A stretch of 64,000 nucleotides of DNA from Emticicia aquatilis (lineage in GTDB: Bacteria; Bacteroidota; Bacteroidia; Cytophagales; Spirosomataceae). The notes beneath the pieces are model-generated. The model was not told the origin of the DNA and ran no database searches. It saw nothing but the letters and a program-made list of their open reading frames with translations. Location: the NCBI RefSeq assembly GCF_014644295.1, contig NZ_BMKK01000001.1:248001-312000 (forward strand), written 5' to 3'. The translations under genes and the position numbers were made by a program. This document shows positions 37,544 to 46,846 of the stretch, in pieces. How positions within the stretch are numbered: the stretch's first letter is position 1; each line of letters opens with the position of its first letter.

Positions 37544-38290
37544 TTATCTCGGTCTGCGGTTATTGTTATTTTTATTATTGTTGTTTCTATCGTTACGGTC
37601 GTTTTTGTAATTGCCGTTGCCGAAATTTTTGTTGCGGTCGTTACGGTCATTACCACGATTACGGTCACGATTGTCACGGTCGCCACCACGATTATCTCTA
37701 AACTGGTAGTTATTTCCGCCCTGCGACTGATTTTGTTGTGTACGTTGGCGATTGCTGCTGCCATCTCTCGGCGATGATTCCATCAAACCATCACGACGAA
37801 GCTCGTCGATTTCCTTTTGAAGTTTAAAGCCTGATAATTCGAGAATCTGTTGTAAACAATCGGCCGTTTCGATGGTGTCTTTGTTCCAAACTTGGAAGAA
37901 ACTCTTCATTAAGCGTACCATGTACGAAATAAAAGCCTTGCGTTCGTCGTAATCTTGCGTAATCATGGCTTTTACTACCAATAATTCTAAATTTCGGCCA
38001 TACAAACGGTGTTTTAGCTGATGCTGATTGTACGGAACGGTCATTGGTTTTTTACCCAAAATCTCTTTTGGTGGTGGCGGAAATGGACTGTCAACATCCA
38101 AATCAAAATTGGCAATGATATAAAGGTCATCCCAAAGTTTTTTAGAATAATCAATTCCCTCACGCATATTTGGGTGAATCTGACGCATCAACTCAATCAA
38201 AATATGGGCATATTTTGTGCGTTGTTCACGGTCAGGCAGACTCACGATGTAGTCTGTTAGTTTTTGTATATTACTTCCGTATTCTTTCAC
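37544..38290 (-). CDS. DUF4290 protein with an RG/ND-rich low-complexity tail
   Basis: 248 residues. Residues 1-170 match the DUF4290 pattern (MKEYGSNIQKLTDYIVSLPD, then REQRTKYAHILIELMRQIHP and LKHRLYGRNLELLVVKAMI). From about 175 the protein is a disordered tail built from NRGGDRDNRDRNRGNDRNDR and similar stretches ending RRPR, typical of RNA-binding or phase-separating tails. Conserved location next to murA in this phylum suggests an envelope or division link, but no function is known to me. The tail's DNA is repetitive, which explains several spurious ORFs on both strands. Confidence 0.8.
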   Translation of the reverse strand: MKEYGSNIQKLTDYIVSLPDREQRTKYAHILIELMRQIHPNMREGIDYSKKLWDDLYIIANFDLDVDSPFPPPPKEILGKKPMTVPYNQHQLKHRLYGRNLELLVVKAMITQDYDERKAFISYMVRLMKSFFQVWNKDTIETADCLQQILELSGFKLQKEIDELRRDGLMESSPRDGSSNRQRTQQNQSQGGNNYQFRDNRGGDRDNRDRNRGNDRNDRNKNFGNGNYKNDRNDRNNNNKNNNNRRPR

Positions 38291-38379
38291 AGTGTATATT
38301 TTTGTCGATAGTCTTTCAAGGAGCTATGACAGATTTAAGTTTAAATGTCGTTAATCTAAAAAAGAATGTTAATTGATTT

Positions 38380-38408
38380 GTGGACTGTGGACAGTTGACC
38401 GTGGACTA
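38380..38408. repeat. Dispersed GTCCAC/GGTC repeat, copy 2
   Basis: GTGGACTGTGGACAGTTGAC then CGTGGACTA, an internally repeated GTGGACT motif upstream of the GHL10 lipoprotein gene. Confidence 0.55.
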
Positions 38409-38489
38409 TTTAAAGCAAAAGTAACAAAAAATAACCTTTGGGTTAAATTTTTCTCTAATTTTGAACAAAATTTCAAAAAAAGTATTTCG

Positions 38490-40043
38490 ATGCACTTCAA
38501 AAAAGCTGCTTTTTGTCTGATAATCTACGCTTTTCTAAGCGGATGTAATAAAAAGGTAACCCAACAAATAGTTTCAAAACCTACTGGTCCAAAACGTGAA
38601 TTTCGTGGAGTTTGGATAGCAACCGTCGATAATATTGACTGGCCAAGCCGAAAAGGTCTGAGTTCGGAATCCCAACAACAAGAATTTAGAACCATACTCG
38701 ATAAGCAAAAAAGCTATGGAATGAACGCTGTTTTGGTACAAGTGCGTGCCGCAGCCGATGCTTTTTATGCTCGTGGCAAAGAACCGTGGTCAGAATGGCT
38801 TTCGGGCGAACAAGGCAAAGCTCCCGAACCCTACTACGACCCAATGGTGTTTATGATTCAAGAAACCCACCAACGAGGTTTGGAGTTTCATGCGTGGCTC
38901 AATATGAATCGTGGCGTACATAAGGCATCAAAGAGCATCATGGACGAACACATAACAAAAACCAAACCCGAATGGTTTTTGACTTATGGTGGCTATAAAT
39001 TATTTAATTTGGGCATTCCCGAAGTCCGTGATTATATAACGGATGTGGTCGTGACAATCGTACGTAACTACGATGTTGATGGCATTCATTTCGACGATTA
39101 TTTTTATCCCTACACCGAGCCAAATCAGAAACTACGAGACGAAGATACTTTCAGAAAATATAGTAATGGCTTCAAAAATATAGAAGATTGGCGACGTTAT
39201 AATGTGGATATGGTCGTAAAAAATGTCAGTGAGGCCATTAAACGAGAAAAACCAAAAGTAAAATTTGGAATAAGCCCATCAGCAGTTTGGCGAAATGCTT
39301 CAACTGACCCAATTGGTTCGGCCACACAAGGCGGACAACCTTCGTATGATAATTTATATGCCGATACCCGCAAATGGGCAAAAGAGGGCTGGCTGGATTA
39401 CATCACGCCACAGATTTATTTCAGCTTTGAGTTTGATAAAGTTCCGTACAAAACCATGACCGATTGGTGGACAAAGAATTCGTTTGGTCGCCATCTTTAT
39501 ATCGGACACGGCGTGTATCGTGTAAAAGCTGGTAGTAAAGAAATTGGTTGGGATAAGGCCAATCAGATTCCTCGTCAGATTCGATACAATCGTACTAAAC
39601 CGCAGATTTCGGGTAGTATGTATTTTAGTTCTAAGCAGGTCATCAATAATGAATTATCGGTCAACGATTCTCTAAAAAAACTTTATTACTATCCTGCTTT
39701 GATGCCAACAATGCCGTGGAAAGATAAAATTCCACCAAATGCTCCGCAGAATGTAAAGATTCGTAAAATTGCTGATTTGGGTGTAGCTATCACTTGGGAA
39801 GCCCCAGCAACTCCTCCCAAAGATGGCGACGAAGTAAATGCGTTTGTGGTGTATCGTTTTGAAGAAAATGAACAAATAAACCTCGAAAATCCAGCAAGAA
39901 TCTTACAGATTGTGAGAAACGAAGGAATTTTGAGTTGCACTGATAAAACACTCAATCAAGAGAAAAACTATGTTTATGTTGTTACGGCACTCGACCGCTT
40001 GCAGAATGAAAGTGCCATGAGTAATGTGGCGAAGTTGAAATGA
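38490..40043 (+). CDS. GHL10-type glycosyl-hydrolase-like lipoprotein (UPF0748)
   Basis: 517 residues from ATG 38490, which places a lipoprotein signal at the start (MHFKKAAFCLIIYAFLSGC, Cys19 for lipidation). Residues 35-370 match the GHL10 family: REFRGVWIATVDNIDWPS, VLVQVRAAADAFYARGKEPW, EFHAWLNMNRG, DGIHFDDYFYP and DYITPQIYF. Asp/Glu residues in these motifs fit a TIM-barrel hydrolase. A fibronectin-type domain (PPNAPQNVKIRK, VAITWEAP) ends the protein. It is probably an outer-membrane enzyme acting on cell-wall or exopolysaccharide; the substrate is unknown. The frame extends upstream, but that part lies in spacer repeats. Confidence 0.85.
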   Translation: MHFKKAAFCLIIYAFLSGCNKKVTQQIVSKPTGPKREFRGVWIATVDNIDWPSRKGLSSESQQQEFRTILDKQKSYGMNAVLVQVRAAADAFYARGKEPWSEWLSGEQGKAPEPYYDPMVFMIQETHQRGLEFHAWLNMNRGVHKASKSIMDEHITKTKPEWFLTYGGYKLFNLGIPEVRDYITDVVVTIVRNYDVDGIHFDDYFYPYTEPNQKLRDEDTFRKYSNGFKNIEDWRRYNVDMVVKNVSEAIKREKPKVKFGISPSAVWRNASTDPIGSATQGGQPSYDNLYADTRKWAKEGWLDYITPQIYFSFEFDKVPYKTMTDWWTKNSFGRHLYIGHGVYRVKAGSKEIGWDKANQIPRQIRYNRTKPQISGSMYFSSKQVINNELSVNDSLKKLYYYPALMPTMPWKDKIPPNAPQNVKIRKIADLGVAITWEAPATPPKDGDEVNAFVVYRFEENEQINLENPARILQIVRNEGILSCTDKTLNQEKNYVYVVTALDRLQNESAMSNVAKLK

Positions 40044-40051
40044 TTTTTCGG

Positions 40052-40160
40052 CCCTTCGGCTTCGCTCAGGCACCGAAAAATGCCCCACTTGGATACCCAA
40101 AATAGAGTAAAGCCTTAGCTGGTGCCTGAGCGAATCGGACAGCCGACGCTGTCGAAGGCC
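40052..40160. repeat. TTCGGCTTCGCTCAGG-type inverted repeat
   Basis: TTCGGCTTCGCTCAGG at 40055-40070 faces CCTGAGCGAATCGGA at 40125-40139, and a CGAAGGCC end follows. It sits between two convergent genes. Related copies lie at 49987-50002 and 50011-50026 inside a gene and at 62523-62538. Confidence 0.6.
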
Positions 40161-40163
40161 CAA

Positions 40164-41081
40164 CTAAGGCTTTCTCGTACTCCAAAAACTGGCCAAAAGT
40201 GAGCCGTTGGTATTCATAATTGGGCCAAAAAGTGCTGGAGCGATACCGACTGTGGCGAGTTTTCCCATTGCTTTGGCCAAACCCGATGCTAAACCTGCAT
40301 TTTGTAGGCCAACTTCGATGGCTACGGTTCGGCAATCTTGCTCGGGTAATTTGAATAATCTTGCTCCCCAATAACCCAAAACAAAACCACCGATATTATG
40401 CAAAAACGTAGCAAAAACTAAAGCCAAACCAACGGTTTGTAATGATTTTTGACCTGCTGCCGTAATAATTACAATAATCAAAGCAATGCCCGCCATTGAG
40501 ATGATTGGTAGCACTTTTTGCAGCCACTCGCCTCTTCCTTTCAGTAATTTTGTGAGTAAAAAGCCAATTCCAACTGGCACAATTATCATTTTTGAAATAT
40601 CGAGAGTCATGCTCCAAAAATCAATTTCGATGAATTGACCACCCAACATTTTCATCAAAAAAGGTGTCATAATCGGTGCAAGCAGCGTAGCAAACGAAGT
40701 AATCGTGATTGATAAAGCAACATTGGCTTTAGCAATATACGACATCACATTGGAAGCCAAACCACTGGGCGAACAACCCACTAAAATAACTCCAGCAGCA
40801 ATTTCAGGTGGAAAATTGAAACTTTTGGCGATAGCAAAGCCCAGAAATGGCATAATCGTAAACTGGCAAACCAAACCCACCACAACGGCTTTCGGCATTT
40901 TGATTACACCCATAAAATCATCGTAAGTCATGGTTGTTCCCATACCAAACATGATAATTTGCAACAGCGGAATGATTAACTCTTTTAACTGAAAACCATT
41001 GATTTCGGTAAAATATTGGGGAAAGAAATAAGCAACAGTAGCCGCTACGACGATACAAAGCGTGTAAGTATAATTTTTCAT
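40164..41081 (-). CDS. Bile acid:sodium symporter (BASS) family transporter
   Basis: 305 residues with nine to ten membrane helices. GVILVGCSPSGLASNVMSYI, ANVALSITITSFATLLAPIM and EVGLQNAGLASGLAKAMG are the conserved BASS/SBF segments that form the sodium and substrate crossover. The family moves organic anions such as bile acids, pantoate or keto acids. Nothing nearby fixes the substrate. The gene converges on the GHL10 gene with a dispersed repeat between. Confidence 0.88.
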   Translation of the reverse strand: MKNYTYTLCIVVAATVAYFFPQYFTEINGFQLKELIIPLLQIIMFGMGTTMTYDDFMGVIKMPKAVVVGLVCQFTIMPFLGFAIAKSFNFPPEIAAGVILVGCSPSGLASNVMSYIAKANVALSITITSFATLLAPIMTPFLMKMLGGQFIEIDFWSMTLDISKMIIVPVGIGFLLTKLLKGRGEWLQKVLPIISMAGIALIIVIITAAGQKSLQTVGLALVFATFLHNIGGFVLGYWGARLFKLPEQDCRTVAIEVGLQNAGLASGLAKAMGKLATVGIAPALFGPIMNTNGSLLASFWSTRKP

Positions 41082-41104
41082 GAAACTTTATAGGGTTGAA
41101 GAAA

Positions 41105-41139
41105 TAGTCCACGGTCGATAGACGACGGTCAACAGTGAA
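41105..41139. repeat. Dispersed GTCCAC/GGTC repeat, copy 3
   Basis: TAGTCCACGGTCGATAGACG then ACGGTCAACAGTGAA, just upstream of the BASS transporter gene. Confidence 0.55.
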
Positions 41140-41244
41140 TTAAAATTTTGAATATCAATTTATTGCAAAGATAAATTTATCTATGTAATGAGACTAAAGG
41201 AATGTTTCTTCATTGATTCATTCGAAATTAAATTGACAAAGCCC

Positions 41245-41277
41245 AGCGACGGCATCGCTTCGAGCGATGCCGTCGCT
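41245..41277. repeat. Perfect GC-rich hairpin, 14-bp stem
   Basis: AGCGACGGCATCGC and GCGATGCCGTCGCT are exact complements round the loop TTCGA. The stem is far richer in GC than its surroundings and has no T-tract. It looks like a REP/BIME-type element. Confidence 0.7.
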
Positions 41278-41323
41278 CTTCTCATACAAATCAACGAAAA
41301 GTCAAAGAAATTTAAGTTTAAAA

Positions 41324-41348
41324 ACTGTGGACTATCGACAGTGAACTA
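41324..41348. repeat. Dispersed GTCCAC/GGTC repeat, copy 4
   Basis: ACTGTGGACTATCGACAGTG then AACTA. Its end overlaps the stop codon of the membrane-protein gene at 41346. Confidence 0.5.
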
Positions 41349-43010
41349 AATAATCTTATAAATCCACACTCGCCAGTTGGCATCTTCTACTTTTGAAAGC
41401 AGTTTCAAATGCTCTGACGGATGCCTCACTTCAACAGCTGATAAAATATAACCGCACTTTAATTGCTTCAATTTATCGAAGTCATAATCTAAGCTTTCAG
41501 TACAGCATTTTTGTTTTTTCAGAATACCATCACCCGCAATAACAGCTTCATTATCAAATAAATAGCATCTACTCCCCCACTGCTCAAAATAGTTTTTTAT
41601 GAATTTATTTTGATTCAATTCGGGCTGAATAATTGCTTGAATTTGATGTTTATAGGCCAACGAATAAAGCACCACATAACCATCAATCGTTGGAATTTGG
41701 TTGTACTGTGCAACCGCAGGGTGAAGCCCCACCATTCCGACTCGTTTATTCGGATTTTCGTCTTCCTTCAATACCGTTTTTACTTTCGAGAAAAGGTCTT
41801 CGGCATAAAATTCTCGGTAAGAAACGTAGTCTCTTCCATGAATGGTTTTCTTGATGTAATCACCAACTAATTGATTCGAAAATAACACAATCATAACCTG
41901 AATACTGGCTAAAATTATGGCTATTTTTATTGGTAATTCTCTGATTATCAACACAAAAACACCAAACCAAAGATTCGGGTAAAGTGAGTAAAAGCGGTCG
42001 AGTTGAATGGCTTTTAAAATTGGCAATTTATCTTTTAGTGATTCAAACCCTGTGAAATTCCAAAAGCCGTCTATTATTGCAATAATTCCAAGAATGACGA
42101 GACAAAAAACTACTGTGACAAGTTTCTTTTGTTTGAAAAAACCATATATCAAATAGAAAAATACGAGCGGTAGAATCAAATAAGTATGAAAAGAAGGGAA
42201 GTGATTTTGCCCACCTAAGAAGGAGTTTTTGGCAGCTTTTATGCTTTCAGCAAACGTATTTCCCTGCACAAACTCGACTCGATGCGGAGTAAACCCAGCG
42301 GGTGTTCCGATTTTAAGAATATCTAAAAACAAACGATAATCTACTAAAATGTAGCCAATTGTAAGAATTATTAAAGATAAAACTCCCGTACCATAGGCTA
42401 TTTTTCGTTCCTTTTTAAGAAAATTTACTCCTAAATAACCCACCATCAAAACCATCATAAATAACCCCGATAGAATCAATGAAGAGTAAAAAGGGAATAA
42501 TAAAAAGATAATCCAATCAATAACAGAATTGTGTTTTTTTAAGATTCTATCAAAACTCCAAAATAACAATGGCTGCCCAGCCGAACTCAGTCCACCAGAA
42601 AACCAAAAAGGTAATAAAGCAAATCCTAAAGCTATGAAAGGAGCAATTTTGGGCGAAAGTTTGAGGGTATCTTTTGTAAACAAATAGGTACCAAAAAAAG
42701 CCACCAAACTCATCAAAATCACATTGATATTATAGGCAACAATTGGCTTAAACCACACAAACAACCACGCTATCAAACTCCACTCGGAGCCAAACGCAAT
42801 GCGTGGAGCTTGCATCACGGTTTCGTTGGGTGTGTACGAACTCGCCAAAAGTAGGTGCTGGTCGGCCAATGATTTATACCAAGCAATGTTTGCTTCCAGA
42901 TTATCATGCACTCTGATTGACGCATCTTCGCCCAAAAACACAATAAAGCCGAAGAAAAGCAGCAATGATAAAAAACTGATAATAAATGATTTATTCAAAA
43001 AAAGAGGCAT
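41346..43010 (-). CDS. Large multi-pass membrane protein (DUF6044-like)
   Basis: 554 residues with about ten membrane helices and a soluble C-terminal domain. VHDNLEANIAWYKSLADQHL near the start is followed by an LLFWSFDRIL segment. The layout, an early Asp-rich loop between helices 1 and 2, resembles GT-C-type glycosyltransferases and DUF6044 proteins. The C-terminal 190 residues (AEDLFSKVKTVLKEDENPNK, QYNQIPTIDGYVVLY) should face the periplasm. The next gene upstream is an RffA-like aminotransferase, so a part in surface-glycan assembly is likely but not shown. Confidence 0.6.
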   Translation of the reverse strand: MPLFLNKSFIISFLSLLLFFGFIVFLGEDASIRVHDNLEANIAWYKSLADQHLLLASSYTPNETVMQAPRIAFGSEWSLIAWLFVWFKPIVAYNINVILMSLVAFFGTYLFTKDTLKLSPKIAPFIALGFALLPFWFSGGLSSAGQPLLFWSFDRILKKHNSVIDWIIFLLFPFYSSLILSGLFMMVLMVGYLGVNFLKKERKIAYGTGVLSLIILTIGYILVDYRLFLDILKIGTPAGFTPHRVEFVQGNTFAESIKAAKNSFLGGQNHFPSFHTYLILPLVFFYLIYGFFKQKKLVTVVFCLVILGIIAIIDGFWNFTGFESLKDKLPILKAIQLDRFYSLYPNLWFGVFVLIIRELPIKIAIILASIQVMIVLFSNQLVGDYIKKTIHGRDYVSYREFYAEDLFSKVKTVLKEDENPNKRVGMVGLHPAVAQYNQIPTIDGYVVLYSLAYKHQIQAIIQPELNQNKFIKNYFEQWGSRCYLFDNEAVIAGDGILKKQKCCTESLDYDFDKLKQLKCGYILSAVEVRHPSEHLKLLSKVEDANWRVWIYKII

Positions 43011-43060
43011 GTAATAGAAATTAATGGCATTGATAAAGGCTTATCAATACTTGTCATAAC

Positions 43061-44188
43061 TTACGAATTATAAAACTCAATAATTTTATCAATAATCAAT
43101 TGTTGTTCTACTTCGGTTAGTTCGTAAAATAAAGGCAAACGCACCAAACAATCAGAGTAATAATCACTTATGGGCAGCGAAACATCACCCGCTTTTTCTT
43201 TATAAAATGGACTACTATGTAACGAAATATAATGAAAAACAGCATAGATTTTGTTTTTTTTCAAGAAACCAATCAAGGCATCACGTTGCTCAATCGAATC
43301 GGTGAGCAAGTAAAACATGTGGGCATTATTAGTGGCGTAGCTTGGCACTATTGGCAGTTTTAACTTACCTGATTGCTCTAAAAAAGAGAAATCGTTATAA
43401 TATTTCGCCCAAATCTGTTTGCGTCTTGCTTGTATTTTTTCAAGATTTTCGAGTTGTGCAAATAAATACGCAGCCACCACTTCCGAAGGCAAAAACGATG
43501 AACCAATATCTACCCAATTATATTTATCGACTTCACCACGCCAAAATGCCGAACGATTGGTTCCTTTCTCCCAAATAATTTCGGCACGTTTCTCGAAACG
43601 TTCATCGTTGATAACCAACATTCCGCCTTCGCCTGAAATAATATTTTTGGTTTCATGAAAACTAAAAGCCGACAAATGTCCGATACTTCCCAACGGACGA
43701 CCATTATAGAATGAGTCAACGGCTTGGGCGGCATCTTCTATTACAAATAAATTATTGGCTTCGGCAATTGCCATTATTTTGTCCATATCGCAAGCAATTC
43801 CTGCATAATGCACCACCACAATTGCTTTGGTTTTAGGCGTAATTAAGGCCGAAAGTTTATCAGCATCGAGGTTTGGGTTTTCGGTAGAGCTATCGGCAAA
43901 TACAATTTTTGCTCCACGCAACACAAAAGCATTGGCCGTAGAAACAAAAGTATAAGATGGTACAATTACCTCGTCACCCGCTTGAATATCACACAAAATG
44001 GCGGCCATTTCGAGGGCATCCGTACACGAAGTCGTGAGCAGGCAGCGACGAAAACCGTATTTTTCTTCAAAAAAATGCTGGCATTTTTTAGTAAAAACAC
44101 CATTCCCAGAGATTTTGCCCGATTGCACGGCCTCTCCGATGTATTGTAGCTCGTTGCCCGAAAGGTATGGTTTGTTGAAAGGAATCAC
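43061..44188 (-). CDS. rffA: dTDP-4-amino-4,6-dideoxygalactose transaminase (RffA/WecE-like)
   Basis: 375 residues from a GTG at 44186-44188 giving the family N-terminus (M)IPFNKPYLSGNE; the frame is open upstream to 44251, but that part is a short tandem repeat. PLP-binding residues are visible: SCTDALEMAA, EDAAQAVDS, and the Schiff-base K181 in FSFHETKNIISGEGG, the same number as in E. coli WecE. The enzyme makes dTDP-Fuc4N, a sugar precursor of enterobacterial common antigen and other surface glycans. Neighbouring methyltransferase, flippase and glycosyltransferase genes fit a surface-polysaccharide role. Confidence 0.88.
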   Translation of the reverse strand: MIPFNKPYLSGNELQYIGEAVQSGKISGNGVFTKKCQHFFEEKYGFRRCLLTTSCTDALEMAAILCDIQAGDEVIVPSYTFVSTANAFVLRGAKIVFADSSTENPNLDADKLSALITPKTKAIVVVHYAGIACDMDKIMAIAEANNLFVIEDAAQAVDSFYNGRPLGSIGHLSAFSFHETKNIISGEGGMLVINDERFEKRAEIIWEKGTNRSAFWRGEVDKYNWVDIGSSFLPSEVVAAYLFAQLENLEKIQARRKQIWAKYYNDFSFLEQSGKLKLPIVPSYATNNAHMFYLLTDSIEQRDALIGFLKKNKIYAVFHYISLHSSPFYKEKAGDVSLPISDYYSDCLVRLPLFYELTEVEQQLIIDKIIEFYNS

Positions 44189-44202
44189 GAGAAAATGAAT
44201 GT

Positions 44203-44232
44203 TGAATGAGTGAATGAGTGAATGAGTGAATG
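44203..44232. repeat. Octamer tandem repeat upstream of rffA
   Basis: TGAATGAG repeated 3.75 times directly upstream of the rffA GTG start. CATTCACTCATTC at 44248-44260 is complementary and could pair with it in the leader. Confidence 0.7.
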
Positions 44233-44287
44233 GTTTTTCATTTTCTATCATTCACTCATTCTGAACGGGCGGCGAACCGCCTCAAAA

Positions 44288-45133
44288 TTATCTTTTAGTT
44301 AGAACCACCGCACAACTTGCTCCGAACGACATTTTTGACTTTCGCAGTTGAGCTAATTCCCAACTATGAATCTTATCGAAAATCGCAGTAGCAAGTTTTG
44401 ATGGCGTATGATTGTCAAACTCGGCATCGAGGGTATTTTTGCGAGTTTTGCCAAAAAGTTTGGCGAGACGAAACGGAATCGCACGCAAAACGCCCATTAT
44501 TGGCGGCAAATACGAGAAAATATAGCTACCATAAGTATATTCAAGCCCGCAATCTTTGGCGAGTTTATCAAACATTTCGAGGTTATAACGTCGATAATGT
44601 CCGCTTTCGTCATCAACTTCTGACCAAAGCCACTGATGAGCAGGCACGGTAATGTAAATGTGTGACCCCGAAGGCAAATACTGAGCAAGTGAGGTTAAAA
44701 ATGCCTTATCGTTTTCGATATGCTCAATCACATCAAAGAGTCCGACCGCATTAATTTGCTTTTCGGCAAACGGAAACTCTTGAAAAAATATGTTGTAGGC
44801 TTCTTTTACGCCTCGTTTTTTGGCGTTCAAACAACCTGCATAACCTGGTTCGATTAAAAATATTTGTTTTTCGGGATACTTTTCCGACAAAAATTTAACT
44901 TGAAAACCATTTCCTCCGCCCACATCGGCAAAGTTTTTGGCAAATTTAAAGCGTTGCGTAAGCGTCAGAATCACATCGTTTCGGTGTTTAAACCAAAAAC
45001 TATTGTCTTCAACCGCAAAACAATAGTTGTTTCCCTCTTCGGGATAGGACATTTTTTCAGCGTGAGAAGCACGCCAAATATCATTTTTATCAAGCACCAA
45101 TGGTGCGGTTTTTATTTCTTCCGAAACGGCCAT
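44288..45133 (-). CDS. SAM-dependent class I methyltransferase
   Basis: 281 residues. The SAM-binding motif I is FADVGGGNGFQVKFLSEKYP, with the acidic end of strand 2 at QIFLIEPGYAG and motif IV at NAVGLFDVIEHIENDKAFL. This last pattern (DVIEHIEN) is common in Ubi/Coq-like methyltransferases of polysaccharide clusters. The C-terminal 80 residues are basic and partly hydrophobic (YIFSYLPPIMGVLRAIPFRL), possibly for membrane contact. It lies upstream of rffA on the same strand with a 99-base spacer. The acceptor is probably a sugar or lipid-linked glycan; this is inferred. Confidence 0.8.
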   Translation of the reverse strand: MAVSEEIKTAPLVLDKNDIWRASHAEKMSYPEEGNNYCFAVEDNSFWFKHRNDVILTLTQRFKFAKNFADVGGGNGFQVKFLSEKYPEKQIFLIEPGYAGCLNAKKRGVKEAYNIFFQEFPFAEKQINAVGLFDVIEHIENDKAFLTSLAQYLPSGSHIYITVPAHQWLWSEVDDESGHYRRYNLEMFDKLAKDCGLEYTYGSYIFSYLPPIMGVLRAIPFRLAKLFGKTRKNTLDAEFDNHTPSKLATAIFDKIHSWELAQLRKSKMSFGASCAVVLTKR

Positions 45134-45287
45134 TATTTAAACAATTCAATTTTACTGCAAATATTGTCTATTTTGATGATTAACTTTGCAAATTGTAAGC
45201 CAATTATTTTGATTTAGGTTTAAAACCGATTTTACTTGGTATATATTTTCACTCAAAGGAACAACTTGGAAAGTTGTTGTACAATTC

Positions 45288-46781
45288 ATGAATGTCATAA
45301 AAAAACAGGCTTTTCTTGGTACAATTTTCTCTTATGGAGGTGTGTTGGTTGGATTCGTCACACAGTTTTTCTTAATTGGTAATTATCTTGAACCCGCCCA
45401 AAATGGACTTTTAGCCGTTTTGCTTTCCTATATGTACGTTTTGGTACAACTTTCATCATTGGGATTTAATGCAGCAGGAAGTCGTTTTTTTCCACATTTC
45501 AGAAATGCAAAAAACGGCCATAATGGTTATCTATTCTTAGGACTTTCCGTGGGAATGTTCGGTTTTATCATCACAACTCTCGGTCTTATATTATTGAAAG
45601 AAAGTATCATTAAAAATGAAGAAAACTCTACGCTTTTTGCCGATAATTTCTATTTTTTGTTGCCGCTTACATTGGCCACGCTCTTATTCAATCTGCTTGA
45701 TAATTACGCAAAAAACCTCTACGATACCGTAACTGGGACTTTCTTGGCTCAGTTTCTACAGCGATTGCTTCAGTTAGTTGCGATATTATTCTTCATATTT
45801 CAAATAGTTGATTTTCAGCAATTTATGTATGTATGGGTATTTGCGGTATCGTTTTATGTGGTACCCATGCTCTGGAAAGCGAGTAAACTCGAAGGCTTTT
45901 CGTTAAAACCTAATTTTTCAGTAATGACGCCCGCTTTTAGCAAGGAGTTTGGTTTTTATAGTTTCTTAACGATTCTGACAGGCTTTTCATCAATGGTGAT
46001 TTTATATATCGATAAAATTATGCTGGCAGGAATTACTACTTTTTCTGAAACAGGTATCTACAACACCGCTTCATTTTTTGGTAGCGTAATGGGGATGTCG
46101 CTTTTGGCAGTAAATAAAGCGGCTCAACCTTTGATTGCTGATTCGTTTGCCAACAGTGACTTGTCTAATATAGCTACCATTTACAAGAAAAGTTGCACCA
46201 CCGCTTTGATTGTCGGTTGTTGGATTTTCCTCGGCATTTATCTCAATATTGATAACCTTTTTCTTTTCCTAAAGCCTGAATATTCCGCTGGAAAAATGGT
46301 GGTGATTATTATCTGTCTGGGAAAACTCTTCGACTTGGCAACGGGACTGAACGGAACGATTTTGGCTCTTTCGAAACACTACATCTACGATACTTATATA
46401 ATGGTTGGGCTGATTTTCATAACAGTTGCTCTCAACTATTTTCTGATACCCATCTACGGCATGAATGGTGCAGCATTTGCACTGGCCATCGCTACGGTTT
46501 ATTATAATTTGGCTCGTTATTTAGTAGTTTTGATTAAACTCGGCATGCAACCTTTTACTTTTGATTTGGTAAAAGTTATTGTTGTGGCCTCAGTTTCTTG
46601 GTTGATTATCAGATTTTTACCCGAATTGGGAGGCAATAAAATGATGTCAATCGTAGATATGGGCTATCGTTCGGCGGCTCTTACGGTATTGTATGGAGTA
46701 ATTATTTATTGGAGCAATATTTCGCCCGAATTGAACGGTGCAATGAAGAATTTATGGTTGAAAGTGACTAAGTTTTTCTGA
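45288..46781 (+). CDS. Polysaccharide flippase (MOP/Wzx-like)
   Basis: 497 residues with about 12-14 membrane helices. MNVIKKQAFLGTIFSYGGVL at the start, the TGIYNTASFFGSVMGMSLLA segment and IPIYGMNGAAFALAIATVYY near the end fit the oligosaccharide-flippase branch of the MOP superfamily. It should move lipid-linked glycans across the inner membrane. It is divergent from the methyltransferase gene and close to rffA and two glycosyltransferases, a normal O-antigen or exopolysaccharide setting. Confidence 0.85.
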   Translation: MNVIKKQAFLGTIFSYGGVLVGFVTQFFLIGNYLEPAQNGLLAVLLSYMYVLVQLSSLGFNAAGSRFFPHFRNAKNGHNGYLFLGLSVGMFGFIITTLGLILLKESIIKNEENSTLFADNFYFLLPLTLATLLFNLLDNYAKNLYDTVTGTFLAQFLQRLLQLVAILFFIFQIVDFQQFMYVWVFAVSFYVVPMLWKASKLEGFSLKPNFSVMTPAFSKEFGFYSFLTILTGFSSMVILYIDKIMLAGITTFSETGIYNTASFFGSVMGMSLLAVNKAAQPLIADSFANSDLSNIATIYKKSCTTALIVGCWIFLGIYLNIDNLFLFLKPEYSAGKMVVIIICLGKLFDLATGLNGTILALSKHYIYDTYIMVGLIFITVALNYFLIPIYGMNGAAFALAIATVYYNLARYLVVLIKLGMQPFTFDLVKVIVVASVSWLIIRFLPELGGNKMMSIVDMGYRSAALTVLYGVIIYWSNISPELNGAMKNLWLKVTKFF

Positions 46782-46794
46782 TAAAATATCAATA

Positions 46795-46834
46795 AAAAAT
46801 CGTGGCATATCATTAAGATTTGCCACGATTAATT
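46795..46834. terminator. Bidirectional terminator between flippase and sugar dehydrogenase
   Basis: AATCGTGGCA and TGCCACGATT form the stem between two convergent genes, with an A-run on the left and an AT-rich right flank. Confidence 0.7.
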
Positions 46835-46846
46835 CATAAAAAACTA

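Noticed and set aside
37532-37777. ORFs of 75-81 codons on both strands at the DUF4290 tail
   Set aside because: They arise from the repetitive RG/ND-rich tail coding sequence in other frames.
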